A DNA stretch of 64,000 nt from Tritrichomonas musculus (GCA_039105265.1 JAPFFF010000005.1:6185501-6249500); one strand, 5' to 3'; positions 1-10,723 are shown, numbered from the stretch's first letter. Numbers and translations are program-made. The notes: generated by a model from the sequence alone, not told the origin.

Positions 1-31
1 ATTTAATCGTTAATTTAAATTTTCAATTTTG

Positions 32-2923
32 ATGGCGCTGCCACCAAATCTCGTGATTTTTAACTCAAATAAAAAAATGGTGCAGCTTTCAAAGGTCGTT
101 TCCAACTTAACATTTACGCTTGATACATGTATGTTTCAAATCACAACTTTTGAAGAAAGATTTTCTAAAGAATTTCAAGACATTTTTAATACTCATCAAT
201 CAATTATTACTAAAATAAATGCGGAAGTTAAAAACCATAAGGATAAAATCGCCTCAGAAAATTTTAATATGTATTCTGAAAATCACCAAAAAATACAAGA
301 GCAATATTACCAAGCTGTTGAAACTCTTACTTTTTCAGTTAATTCGGAACAAAGCAAGTGCATTGAAGAAATTGAAAAGATAAAAAAAGAGTTGTCTGAA
401 ATAACAATCAAATTAAATTATTTAGAATCATCTCTTTCGGAGCCATTATCAGACATTTTTTCTAGTTCTACAAAGGAAACGATACCAGTTTTAAAGGCTA
501 GATATCAAGAAGAGTTAAGATTACACGATGAAGAATCAGAAAAAAAGTTCAACGCTTTAAAGGAAGAAATGGCAAATAAAATCGAATCGTTTGATTCATC
601 TTATGCTAAAGCAGTTGAAAATTTGAAAAAACAATTTTATATAACAACAAAAGATTCTGGAAAAATCAAAATTTTTGGGGAATTGAAATATAAACTCCAA
701 GTCATCTATCAAGATATTTTAAGATTAAAAGAAACTTTATTAGGAATCCAGAAAGATCGAAATAATTTACTCTCAAACCAACAACAGGGATGCTCAATCA
801 TCATTAACGAATATCAAAAAATATTTTCTCAAAATTCTAAGCAGATTTATGCTTTAAATTCTCAGTTTGAAAATATGATATCAAAAAATTCTGATGATTT
901 AAAATCAATAAATGAAAAAATTCAATATTTGAAAGAAAAACATCTTCAAGAAATAACTGATTTGCAATCACTAATTGCGCGATTGCTACTAGATCATAAA
1001 GTTGAAATTGACAAAAAGAAATCTTTGCACCAATCAAGTGAGTCACTTTCAGATGAAGAAATCCAAAAATTGAAAGAAAACTATCAAAACGAATTCAATC
1101 AGGTCAAAGAAAAATTTGAAAGTCAATATCCATCATTAATTGAAGGAAACAAAACACTTCAAGCACAATTAAATGAATTATTAAATACTTTTCAAAATGA
1201 ATTTAATGATCGTTTAGCTAAGTTCAACGCAAAAAAGGACGAATATTCGAAAGAGGCTGCTAAATTAAAAGATGAGCAAGATGATGATTCACATCTTGAA
1301 TACGCTAAATTCGAATCAAAGATGACTATTCTAATGAAAAAGTTGGGTCAAAATAAATCGTTGATTACTGATACAAAATGCGCTGAAAATACCAAAAATG
1401 AGCTCTTGAAAGAATTAGATGATCTAAAAATTCAAATAGAAAAAGAAAAAAATGATTTTGATCTATCTTTTCAAGAAGAAAAAGAATCCCTTTCTAATCA
1501 AAATGACTCTTCAATCAAAGAATGCCAAGATGAAGAAGAAAAAAAACTTTTGGCATTTCAAGTCAAAATGAAAGGTCAAATTGATGAAAATATAAAGCAA
1601 TATGAGGAAAAGAAGAATGAATTAATCTTGTCCTTAAAAAATCAATATGAAAGTTCCCTTAAGCAAATACCAGAAAAGTTTAGAACAGATAATGTCATTT
1701 CGACAATGTTTCAAGAATATAATCAATTATATAAATCTCTTCAAAAAAACTTGGAAGATGAAATGAAAGAAGTTGTGTATAAATCTAATGAAAACCAATT
1801 ACAAGAGTCAATTTCAGAAAAAGAAGAACTTCTTTCTCGTATCGAAAATGAAAGATTACGCCTCTTATCAAAAATGGCTTCAAATGAAGAAGAGGAAAAT
1901 AAACGACATACTTTTATGCTTTCAATGCTTGTTCCAAGCCATAAAGAAGAAGAAATTGAAAATTATCGTCAAAAGTGTAAAAATAGGATGAACACCCTCA
2001 TACAACGTCAAGATGACCTTCTTTTCATACTCAGAAAGCTTAAAGAGCAGAGTCAAGGACAAAATATTTCTGTATCAGGATATCTTGAAGATGAAGAAGT
2101 TGCTAAACTTCGAAAATTACTTGAAGAACTTCGTAATGATCTTAAAAATCAACGGCATAGTAAGCAGCTTGATTTTGAAGAATCAATTGCTAGAAAAAAT
2201 GAAGAAATTGCTGATATGACACAAAAAATTCAAGATTACCTTGAAAAAGTGAAAATTGATAACGAAAATAATATAAAAGAAGGAAAAAGAGAAATAGAAG
2301 CTGTTAAAGAAAAAGCAATAATTGATTTACAAGAAGCTGAGAAAGCTTTTTGTATTGAAAAGGAAAGTATTAAAGGTCGAATTACGCAAATTCAACAAAT
2401 AATTCACGAAAAAATAAGGCAATTAAAAGAAATACTTGAAAATGAAAGAAATAAAAAAGAGAAAAATCAAAACGATTTAAAAGTTGAGGCTGAAAAGAAT
2501 CAAATTAATAATCATATGTCGCTGAAACAAACTTTCGAAAAATTAAATGTTGAAATAAACATGTTAAAAGAAAAGCATGAAGAATTCATACAACAATATA
2601 AAGATCAAATTCGAATTTATATAGAAATTTGTCAAAAGTCTAGGAAAAAGGCAGAAAATATTCCAATGAGACAAGAAGAATCAATTGAAATCAAAAGACT
2701 AGAAGGAATCCTCGATCAAAAAACTCAACAGTTAACTTTAGTTGCAAAAGATTTAATGAAATATAAAAATCGCCTTAAACAGCAAGAAGATGAATATAAT
2801 CGGAGATTTGGAGTCTCTCCTCAAGTTGCTATTCTTGGTAGTGGCGATAATAGAAGGCAAACAAAATCTGCAGCATTTGTTAAAAAGCCTTTACCTCCAC
2901 TTAAGAACTCCTCGGTTTGTTAA
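32..2923 (+). CDS. Long coiled-coil protein, lineage-specific
   Basis: A protein of about 963 residues, almost entirely charged heptad-like sequence rich in Glu, Lys, Gln and Asn, which predicts long coiled coils from about residue 130 to 920. The last 40 residues are different: basic and Pro-containing, ending KKPLPPLKNSSVC. No enzyme motif is visible. The frame is open from TTG at 29, but the first ATG is at 32 and is the likelier start; a TCAATT element lies 10 bases before it. Role unknown. Proteins of this build are typically cytoskeletal, basal-body or golgin-like scaffolds, which is inference only. The gene starts almost at the window edge, so nothing can be said of its promoter beyond 31 bases. 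Confidence 0.85.
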   Translation: MALPPNLVIFNSNKKMVQLSKVVSNLTFTLDTCMFQITTFEERFSKEFQDIFNTHQSIITKINAEVKNHKDKIASENFNMYSENHQKIQEQYYQAVETLTFSVNSEQSKCIEEIEKIKKELSEITIKLNYLESSLSEPLSDIFSSSTKETIPVLKARYQEELRLHDEESEKKFNALKEEMANKIESFDSSYAKAVENLKKQFYITTKDSGKIKIFGELKYKLQVIYQDILRLKETLLGIQKDRNNLLSNQQQGCSIIINEYQKIFSQNSKQIYALNSQFENMISKNSDDLKSINEKIQYLKEKHLQEITDLQSLIARLLLDHKVEIDKKKSLHQSSESLSDEEIQKLKENYQNEFNQVKEKFESQYPSLIEGNKTLQAQLNELLNTFQNEFNDRLAKFNAKKDEYSKEAAKLKDEQDDDSHLEYAKFESKMTILMKKLGQNKSLITDTKCAENTKNELLKELDDLKIQIEKEKNDFDLSFQEEKESLSNQNDSSIKECQDEEEKKLLAFQVKMKGQIDENIKQYEEKKNELILSLKNQYESSLKQIPEKFRTDNVISTMFQEYNQLYKSLQKNLEDEMKEVVYKSNENQLQESISEKEELLSRIENERLRLLSKMASNEEEENKRHTFMLSMLVPSHKEEEIENYRQKCKNRMNTLIQRQDDLLFILRKLKEQSQGQNISVSGYLEDEEVAKLRKLLEELRNDLKNQRHSKQLDFEESIARKNEEIADMTQKIQDYLEKVKIDNENNIKEGKREIEAVKEKAIIDLQEAEKAFCIEKESIKGRITQIQQIIHEKIRQLKEILENERNKKEKNQNDLKVEAEKNQINNHMSLKQTFEKLNVEINMLKEKHEEFIQQYKDQIRIYIEICQKSRKKAENIPMRQEESIEIKRLEGILDQKTQQLTLVAKDLMKYKNRLKQQEDEYNRRFGVSPQVAILGSGDNRRQTKSAAFVKKPLPPLKNSSVC

Positions 2924-3179
2924 TTTATGTTAATATGTATATAAATTGTTTGTAAATTGTCTACTTTTATATTATAAATTATTGTTATTCATGATAATTT
3001 TTATCATTGTTTTTTAAATAATAATATAGGCATCAATATATATAAATGTTTTATGTTTTATAAGCTGTGAATAGCATGTTATATAATAATTTTTTGGAAA
3101 GAAAAAAGTTATCATTAATGTAATATAGATTTTAGTATCTAGAGAATGATGTATTAAGCAATTAATTACATAAAATGTG

Positions 3180-4337
3180 TTATTTATTAAAGGCATCCAA
3201 ACTTTCTTCTGGACCGAGCAATGTAATTCTTCCTATCGTCTTAGTTATTAATCGAATTTTTGAATCATCAGAAAGTTTTTTAGTGTGTACATCATTTCGT
3301 GTGTTACCTTCCAAATTGAATAAACAATTTGAAGCTTTATTGGGATCTAAATATATAATTTCTTCAGTCGGCTTTTCATTACTTGCAGGTGCTTTGTATC
3401 TTTGATTCATTGGTAATAATAAAGAGGTAAGCATTGCTTGCAAGTAATTTTGATCTTGAGCATTTTTAATAAATTTGTGTTGCAAAAGCTGTTCTATAGT
3501 AGGTCTTTTAGTTGCGTTTGATTTTATACAGCTGTTAACAAAATCAAAGAATGATGATGAAAAATTGGAGCGATTAGGTAAAGTTGCTTTTGTTCTTATT
3601 AAGTCAATAACATCGTTTCCAGGATTTTTCCCGATAGCAAGGGTGATGGCTGTAATCCCAATATCGTATATATCAATTTTATCAGTGTAATTAGCTTTTT
3701 TCTGTTCTTTTGGTGAGGATAAACTTTTTTTATCTTTTATTACTTTAGCCCAAAGAGGTATATCAGATGATTTTTTGTTTTTAGTAGATGAGCTTTGATC
3801 AACAGATTCTTTAATCTCAGGTGGTGTATATGAATCAGAAGAATGAATCAATGGGTGTAAAATTAAATTCATTTTAACATTTCCTTGAGTTGAAAAGAAA
3901 ATATTTTTTGGGCTAACATAGCCATAAACTTTATTGTCCTTATGAAGATAATTTAAGAATAATAATACCGGTTTTAATATTGACGATATTAAAATTTCAT
4001 CATCAATTCCATTTGGATATAGTTGATGTAATGCATCAGCGCAGCATCCGCAATCCATGAATTCAGATATGGTCCATAATTTATTGTCAGTAAAAAAAGA
4101 TCCATAATAATGAATGAGGTTTTGATGAAGTTCATTGAACCAAAATGATGAATTATTTTTAATTGTTTGAAGAATATTTTTAAAATTTCTGAATTTTTGG
4201 TCTTCAAGATTGTAAATTTTAATTGTGACAACATTATCGTTTGTGATACACCGAGCCATATAAATTTCTGAAAGCTGGCCAGCACCAATCTTATGTGTTA
4301 AATGATATTGATTCCTATTTTGAGGGAATGAAAGCAT
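3180..4337 (-). CDS. STRAD-like STE20-family pseudokinase
   Basis: 385 residues with a complete kinase-fold layout but missing catalytic residues. The glycine-rich loop is degenerate (GAGQLSEI, residues 18-25) and the ATP-binding lysine is kept (VTIK, K40). The segment DNKLWTISEFMDCG and the following helices resemble the STE20 relative STRAD. The catalytic loop reads GYVSPKN (129-135) instead of HRDxKxxN, so the catalytic Asp is gone, and the DFG position reads MNL (146-148). A Lys/Ser-rich insertion follows at about 170-215, then a normal C-lobe (KIDIYDIGI, KRPTIEQLLQHKFI). In animals STRAD allosterically activates LKB1 together with MO25; that role here is inference. The frame is open from a TTG at 4367, but the first ATG is at 4337. 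The stop codon overlaps a TAAA signal. Confidence 0.8.
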   Translation of the reverse strand: MLSFPQNRNQYHLTHKIGAGQLSEIYMARCITNDNVVTIKIYNLEDQKFRNFKNILQTIKNNSSFWFNELHQNLIHYYGSFFTDNKLWTISEFMDCGCCADALHQLYPNGIDDEILISSILKPVLLFLNYLHKDNKVYGYVSPKNIFFSTQGNVKMNLILHPLIHSSDSYTPPEIKESVDQSSSTKNKKSSDIPLWAKVIKDKKSLSSPKEQKKANYTDKIDIYDIGITAITLAIGKNPGNDVIDLIRTKATLPNRSNFSSSFFDFVNSCIKSNATKRPTIEQLLQHKFIKNAQDQNYLQAMLTSLLLPMNQRYKAPASNEKPTEEIIYLDPNKASNCLFNLEGNTRNDVHTKKLSDDSKIRLITKTIGRITLLGPEESLDAFNK

Positions 4338-4360
4338 TTTTTTATCAAATATCCCTATTT

Positions 4361-4407
4361 TATTCAAAAAGTTTTGAATTAGTCAAATGCTTGAAACTTT
4401 TTGAATA
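4361..4407. promoter_or_regulatory. Perfect 14-bp inverted repeat upstream of the pseudokinase
   Basis: TATTCAAAAAGTTT at 4361-4374 is exactly mirrored by AAACTTTTTGAATA at 4394-4407, separated by 19 bases. It lies 24-70 bases upstream of the pseudokinase ATG. Each arm contains ACTTTTTGA, a word over-represented in the intergenic DNA of this window. A protein-binding promoter element is the simplest reading; function is inferred only. Confidence 0.4.
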
Positions 4408-6554
4408 TGTATTGATGTGGTATTTGTTTATATTATAAACTTTATAAACATATAAAATAGAGTAAAATATTGTGGATAATAAATATGGAATTAATTGGAT
4501 ATTTGATTTGGATTCCGTTTATAATGTATCAAAAAGTTACATCACATTTATGGATGATCTTGGATATGGTTTGTGAAAACACATACAAAAAATTGATAAT
4601 TCATTCAATCCATTCAAATTTTACAATCATAAAAGAATTAATTATCAGCAAATTGTTTAAATAGTGAAAGGCTCTAATTGAATGAAAAAGCAATATTCTT
4701 GTTGTTTCCAATCAATTTACGGAAGTACAAATCGAACAAGATTAACTTAAGATTATCAATAAAAATATACAAAAAATTTGACATTCAGACAATTTTCATG
4801 TTTTATGTTCAAGTAAATCATAATAATTTGATGAACGAAATTCTTTTCCACCTTTCTTCATGAAGAAAAATATATTTTTATTTTTTACATTTTTTCAAAT
4901 AAAGCATAGAATTTTTGTTTCCAATATAAACAAGTTAAATGCTTAATTAATTAAATATTAAATTAAAAATTATTATTAAAACAAATAATGAACAAGTGTA
5001 ATAGATAAATATTGAGAGAAACATTTATATTGATAAATATTTTTGTTTACCAAAGTTTTTACTCTTATTATCATTATCTCTCAAATTTCAATTAACAAAA
5101 TCTTTATTAATATCTTTTGAATGATTCAATCATAAAAAGAACGTTTATTTATAATTTTGGTAAACAAAAATTATTTTATCTTTTTTCTTGTTTTTATTTT
5201 ATTAAACATTACAAAACAGCAACCAGTCACGATTTTAGACTTTTATATGATGTTATTACAAAGACAATTATAAAAAACAACTTTTTTTCAAATTATCAGA
5301 TACATTTATTTTTCCTCAAGAAATAAAGCCAAGTATCATATATATCAATACATTTTATTATCGAAAAAAAGATATTTACAATTGAATCTTTTTATAAAAC
5401 CTTTCATAGGGGGTCATCCAAGTTTTTTCATTAGTCTACCGTATTCAACCACGTTTTTTAAGAAATGTATTCAAAATTACTAAAATTGAATAGAACATCC
5501 CTACGTAAAATATACAGAAGTTTCTATACAGAAATTTTTACTTCACAGCTTCCACTAGATAAAAAGTTTTTGTTGGCTGCTGAGCCTAAAAAAAGAGAAT
5601 AAAACTCTATTTAAGCAAAATATTTAATATCAAGTGTGGTATATTTTGTTCACACATGATATTATTATTATTATTCAAATTTGTTTTAAGTAAACATTGC
5701 TTAATATGGTCATCCAAATATTACATATAATCAATAATTTTTTTTTTCATAATTGTAAATGGTCTTTGCATAAAAATAAAATTCAGAATATTTCCTATAT
5801 ATTTCCAAAACATGAAAAGAAAAGAATTATTAGAATGCAATAAAACAAATCATTTATTAGACTTATCAAAAATTGAAAGGAAAAATTGAATGTGTATTCA
5901 AAAGGTTTGAAATCCTAGTTGAAAAAAAGCTCTCAAAATAAACTATAAGTATCTTTTTCCATTTTGGCAATATAAAAAAATAGAGAATATGTATGTGTTA
6001 TTCTATAAATCGGTGGTGATCTTATTTTACAAATCTACATTTCTCATCAGATAAATGAAACTTAAGTAAATTATATTGATCAAATGATAAAAAAATATAA
6101 TATCAGAGGATTTTATTACAAATTTCATGTTTGATTCATTTAAATAGTATTTCATTTATATGTAATGGAGAAAAAGTTTTTTTGAATTTATTTGAAATTC
6201 CTTTTTTTTTCATTTATATGAATGTGAATTTCAATTTATATAATCTTATAAATGCATTTATGGAAATGACAAATGAAAATTAGTAAGCATTTTTTTATTC
6301 AATGATAAATGAGAATGATTATATTTCTGAAGGTAAAATTTTTTAAATAGAAAATTTGTTAGCATTGGATTTTTGATAAAAAGATAATTTGAATTAAATA
6401 TTTTGAATGGCCAGAAATTTTTATCAATTTAATATAATTGGTATAAAAGGTCAAATAATTAACCGATTTTTATATTTAATTTCAATTCAAAATTTTGTAT
6501 TTATAATTTTTCTGAGATTATTTTTCACTTAACGCATTTTTATCTTCAATCTAA
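4408..6554. other. 2.1-kb AT-rich gap, no gene found
   Basis: No credible coding region or RNA gene is seen. Short open stretches (for example 5117-5326) are AT-driven, with Phe/Tyr/Ile/Lys-only composition. The words GGTCATCCAA occur twice in direct orientation (about 5413 and 5709) but have no terminal repeats around them. The final 100 bases form the CK1 promoter region and include TCAATCT just before its ATG. Confidence 0.6.
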
Positions 6555-8159
6555 ATGACTCATTTTATTGGTGGGCGTTTCCGCCTTCGAGAAAAGATCG
6601 GTAGTGGTAGTTTTGGCGAAATTCATAAAGGAGATGACGTTAAAACTAGTACTCCTGTAGCTATTAAAATTGAGCAATTAACATGCCAAGCTCCCCAGCT
6701 TGAAAACGAATCAAATGCATATGTTAACCTTTCAGGTGGCGTTAATATCCCTCGACATTATTTCTTTGCTGTTGAACAAGCATATAAGGCAATGGTTATA
6801 GATCTTGAAGGTTGTTCCATTGAAGATAAGTTCAAAAATAGTGGTGGTCGATTCTCGTTGAAAACTGTTTTAATGCTGATTGATCAAATGCTATGCTCAA
6901 TTGAATTTATCCATAAAAAAGGATATATTCACAGAGATGTTAAGCCAGACAACTTTATGTTTGGGATGAAGAAAAATGAAAATCAATTATATCTAATTGA
7001 TTTTGGTCTTGCAAAAAAATATAAAAATATAGACGGATCTCACATTCCTTTTAAAGAGCACACGCCTCTAACAGGGACAGCTAGATATGCATCAATTAAT
7101 TCTTTAAGTGGGGTAGAACAATCAAGGCGTGACGATATGGAATCTTTAGCATACATATTTATATATCTATTAAAAGGATCATTACCATGGATGGGCGTTC
7201 AAACGGGAAATTTGCAAGCAAAATACGATAAAATATGCTCAATTAAAAAAACAACGCAGCCTGAAGATTTATGCGCCGGAATTCCTTCTGAATTTGCTCA
7301 ATTTCTAACAATGGTGAAAAAGTTAAAATTTGAAGAACAGCCTGAATATTCTAAATATAAGCAAATGTTTCGAGATTTACTTCTTAAAAGCGGATTTTCA
7401 TATGATTATAAATATGATTGGGTTAAGTATGAGCCCAAAGTAAGAAATATTGCCAGGCAACCTTTATCAAAAATATCCAAATCATCTAAACAGCCTATAA
7501 AGTTTCATAAGTCAAATTCGTTAAAAGGAAAAGATGAATCACATCCAATTCAAAGCAATAACTTAAATTCAAGCCCAAATATTGTTATATCTTCGAGCTT
7601 TAACGACAAAAATGATAATAGCAGCGCTAGCAATGGTAGTTTGCCTAACGAATCATCACAAAGAACTAATCTTAAAAATGATAATAGAGCAGGAAAACAA
7701 AAAATCGCATCGTCAGCCTTAAATTTATCTCCAAGGCGATATGTTCCAAACAAAAAGGAATCTGGAAATATTGCTCCTCAGAATAATCAGCAAAAATCAC
7801 CAGTTCCTCTTCCGCTTCCTTCACAAGCACCTGCAGCAGTAAAAATGCATTCTTCCCCAATTTATAATTCATCAGCTGGCAATGTTCAATCACCAACTTG
7901 TAGAAACAAAAGTAATGAAAAAAGAAGTAATACTGGTATTTCATTAGTAAATAGTAATAAAAATGGTAATAGAGCTGGATCAGTTAAAGTTATTCATTCA
8001 GGTCCAACTAATCCAGCAAAAATTAATTTAACTAATAATAGCAGTAATAGAGTTGGTTCAATGTCATCTGCTTCAAAAAATAACAGTCATGCTGCTGTAT
8101 CACAAGCATCAGCTCCTACCTCGCCGAAAAAGACAAATTTAAAAATGCAAAAAAGATAA
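6555..8159 (+). CDS. Casein kinase 1 (CK1) family protein kinase
   Basis: 534 residues. The kinase domain spans about 8-290: glycine loop IGSGSFGE (15-22), VAIK lysine K38, catalytic HRDVKPDNF (H126, D128), DFG at 149-151, and the CK1 signature LTGTARYASINSLSG followed by SRRDDMESLAY, replacing the usual APE motif. CK1 enzymes phosphorylate Ser/Thr, often next to acidic or pre-phosphorylated residues. Residues about 300-534 form a low-complexity tail rich in Ser, Asn, Pro and Lys, the position of autoinhibitory or targeting tails in animal CK1; its targeting role here is inferred. The stop codon is TAA within TAAAA, overlapping the UAAA poly(A) signal known in trichomonads. All catalytic residues are present. 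Confidence 0.95.
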   Translation: MTHFIGGRFRLREKIGSGSFGEIHKGDDVKTSTPVAIKIEQLTCQAPQLENESNAYVNLSGGVNIPRHYFFAVEQAYKAMVIDLEGCSIEDKFKNSGGRFSLKTVLMLIDQMLCSIEFIHKKGYIHRDVKPDNFMFGMKKNENQLYLIDFGLAKKYKNIDGSHIPFKEHTPLTGTARYASINSLSGVEQSRRDDMESLAYIFIYLLKGSLPWMGVQTGNLQAKYDKICSIKKTTQPEDLCAGIPSEFAQFLTMVKKLKFEEQPEYSKYKQMFRDLLLKSGFSYDYKYDWVKYEPKVRNIARQPLSKISKSSKQPIKFHKSNSLKGKDESHPIQSNNLNSSPNIVISSSFNDKNDNSSASNGSLPNESSQRTNLKNDNRAGKQKIASSALNLSPRRYVPNKKESGNIAPQNNQQKSPVPLPLPSQAPAAVKMHSSPIYNSSAGNVQSPTCRNKSNEKRSNTGISLVNSNKNGNRAGSVKVIHSGPTNPAKINLTNNSSNRVGSMSSASKNNSHAAVSQASAPTSPKKTNLKMQKR

Positions 8160-9087
8160 AAGAAATTTTATTTCTTTATCATGTGTGATTTACTCATAGA
8201 TATTCTGACTTCAGCAGAATTATCATTTTGAAAACCAAGCAAAAAAATTAATGCGGGTTTGATTTAATGTTCTTATTTTAATTATATTTAAAGAAAAAAT
8301 CCATTGGCTGATTACAATTTTTTCCTAAATTAATTAATTAATTAATTTAGTTATATTTAAAAGTGAATCAGTAATTTTTTTTTTTTTTTAGAAGTGCGTG
8401 AACTATAAAAAGTTTCCAATATCTTTTATTTTTTAATATTATATTATTTGCTCTATATAGAATATAAAAAACATAAAATTAAAATTATTTATTCGACAGG
8501 TGTAGTTTTATAAACATTTTAGTTTTTAATTGTAAACTATTGAATATGGAAATAATAAGGATAATATATTTGGATCAAATAGATAACTGTAACTGACTTT
8601 TTAACATAAATACAAGTTATTTTAAATCTAATATCAGTGTATTAAATGTTTTTTATATTATTTTAAATTAATTATGATAAAATTATTATCTCGTTGATCA
8701 AATAGGAATAAGAAAAAAGAATGAAAATGATTATAAATACAGATTATTTTATGTAAATATAAAGTTTATTTGGGTAAAATATCAAAATAATCAAAAAAAA
8801 TCTTCAATTAATATTGAGAAATATACTTTCTTTTAGAAAAAAAAGTGATTAACTTATGGAAAATACTTTACTTAAGTAGATTATAATTTTTTTCAATAAA
8901 TTTTGATGAAAACTTCTTTAATGGAAAAATCATATTAAATATTCTCTTCATATTTATAGAATATACTTGAATAAGTATTTAGGAAGTGTTATATTTCTTT
9001 TATTTCTTGAAATTTCGCATAAATTACTTTAAAATAAATAAAATAAAGAAACAAAACATAAAAAAAATTGAATTACCTATAAAGTTG
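8160..9087. other. AT-rich gap, no gene found
   Basis: Nothing beyond AT-rich sequence, a T(13) tract near 8378 and short direct ATTA repeats near 8330 is seen. The nominal open frame 8986-9171 is Lys/Ile/Asn-only and runs into the tandem array, so it is not counted as a gene. Confidence 0.6.
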
Positions 9088-9330
9088 ATACTTCTTAAAA
9101 AGTCAATCGAAAATTATCAAAAAGTGAACCGAAAATTAACAAAAAGTGAACCGAAAATAAACAAAAAATAAATCTTAAATTATCAAAAAGTCGATCGAAA
9201 ATTATCAAAAAGTGAACCGAAAATTAACAAAAAGTGAACCGAAAATAAACAAAAAATAAACAAAAAGTTATCAAAAAGTCATTCGAAGATTATCAAAAAG
9301 TGAACCGAAAATTATCAAAAATTTAAAAAT
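9088..9330. repeat. Tandem array, 22-bp unit in an 88-bp higher-order period
   Basis: Variants of AAAATTATCAAAAAGTGAACCG repeat head to tail. The junction word AGTC(A/G/T)..TCGAA recurs at 9101, 9189 and 9277, exactly 88 bases apart, so the array has a higher-order unit of four 22-mers present about 2.6 times. Five of the units contain TCAAAAAGT, the reverse of the ACTTTTTGA word found upstream of genes. No open frame or structured spacer is present. Confidence 0.85.
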
Positions 9331-9812
9331 AACGTTTTCCCCAGAAAAAAAAATAAGTTTTATAAAAGTTAAAATAGAGCTACGCCTGTCGAGTGATATT
9401 TTTTTATATTTTAATATGATATAATATATTTATATATATAAATATATAATAATAGTTATCCCCTAGAAATTCAATCTATCCCTCAAAATAAGCTCAAATA
9501 AAACAAATATTTTATAAAATGCAGATATTATTATTTTAAAAAGTTATTTTTCTTTATAACCAACATATATTATATATAATATTAAATAAATCATATAAAT
9601 ATAAAAATAATATTAATATGTTTATCAGATATCGAGATAACACAACAAATTTCAGTTTTTTTAAATGATCAGTATTTTGATGAATAATTAATCTATTTCA
9701 TTTTATACCAATAAATAGAATATTAATAAGTTTATTAATATTAAAATGAAAATAATATTAAAGTATTCATGATAAGATACAAAGATAATGAACATACTAA
9801 ATTATACAAAAA
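9331..9812. other. AT-rich gap between the 22-bp array and the inserted element
   Basis: No gene is seen. Contains one slightly GC-richer patch (about 9378-9395) and TA-rich stretches around 9410-9450 and 9560-9610. Confidence 0.5.
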
Positions 9813-9820
9813 TACGTTAT
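9813..9820. repeat. Target-site duplication TACGTTAT (left)
   Basis: Identical to 10716-10723 on the other side of the element; 8 bp is the length made by hAT-type transposases. Confidence 0.75.
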
Positions 9821-10715
9821 TAGACTTGTTAAAGTCCATGGACCTGTGGACTGACAAAATTCATTCAATTTTTTTTAGCATTTTTTATTTATTCACAAAA
9901 TAAATGATCGAATTATTATTTCTCAGAAATAATCTGGTCCATCTGTCAGGACTAATAAAATTCTTTCAATTTTTTTAGCATTTTTTTATTTATTCACAAA
10001 ATAAAAATAATTTATAATTTCTCTGAAATACACTGGTCCATCTGTCAGGACTTCCAAAATTCATTCAATTTTTTTAGCATTTTATTATTTATTCACAAAA
10101 TAAAAATAATTTATAATTTCTCTGAAATACACTGGTCCATCTGCCAGGACTTCCAAAATTCTTTCAATATTTTTAGCATTTTTTTTTATTCACAAAATAA
10201 ATGATCGAATTATTATTTCTCAGAAATAATCTGGTCCATCTGTCAGGACTTCAAAAATTCTTTCAATTTTTTTAACATTTTTTTTTTATTCACAAAATAT
10301 AAAATGTTTAAAAATTTCTCTGAAATACACTGGTCCATCTGCCAGGACTAATAAAATTCTTTCAATTTTTTTAGCATTTTTTATTTTTTCACAAAATAAA
10401 AGAATTATAAAATTTCTTTGAAATATTTTGGTCCATCTGCCAGGATTTCCAAAATTCTTTCAATTGTTTATGACATTTTTTTTCATGATTAAAAACATTC
10501 AAATATAATTTACTCATATTAGTTACTACTTTTCTATTTAAATAAACAAAAAAAATTAAATAAACAAATAAACTATAAAATATATGCATAAAATGAGTTC
10601 TTTTTTGAGATATAAAATAAAAATAAATTGACAAGGTTTGTTAGGTCCACGCCAAGTCCCGAGTCCACAAAAAGTCCATGAAAAGTGCATTTGTCCCGGA
10701 CTTTTAACAAGTCTA
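9821..10715. mobile_element. Non-autonomous 895-bp element with 8-bp TSD (hAT-like)
   Basis: The ends are inverted: the left end reads TAGACTTGTTAAAGTCC and the right end, read inward on the other strand, TAGACTTGTTAAAAGTCC. There are 13 identical bases, one extra A, then GTCC. Perfect 8-bp duplications TACGTTAT flank it. Both subterminal regions carry several GTCC/GGAC words, the kind of clustered motif that transposases bind. The interior is almost entirely a 99-bp tandem array and codes for nothing. Family known: 8-bp duplications and TAG-type ends fit hAT elements; the fifth base is C rather than the usual G, so the assignment is tentative. Confidence 0.75.
9838..10480. repeat. 99-bp tandem satellite, about 6.5 copies, inside the element
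   Basis: The word GGTCCATCTG starts at 9936, 10035, 10134, 10233, 10332 and 10430, giving periods of 99, 99, 99, 99 and 98. A degenerate first copy begins near 9838. Each unit contains CTGGTCCATCTG(T/C)CAGGACT, a TTTTAGCATTTTTT run and TTCACAAAATAAA. Two sub-types alternate (with ATGATCGAATTATTATTTC or with AATAATTTATAATTTC), which suggests duplication in two-unit blocks. Confidence 0.9.
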
Positions 10716-10723
10716 TACGTTAT
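10716..10723. repeat. Target-site duplication TACGTTAT (right)
   Basis: Matches 9813-9820 exactly. It is followed by a 25-base T tract at 10741-10765. Confidence 0.75.

Noticed and set aside
5117..5326. 69-codon open frame in the 4.4-6.5 kb gap
   Set aside because: Phe/Tyr/Ile/Lys-rich composition as expected of translated AT-rich spacer; no domain or context.
8986..9171. 61-codon frame ending in the 22-bp array
   Set aside because: Composition is Lys/Ile/Asn-only and its end is translated tandem repeat.
9838..10480. Regular repeats resembling a CRISPR array
   Set aside because: The 99-bp units are head to tail with no unique spacers, in a eukaryote, and lie inside an element with inverted ends.
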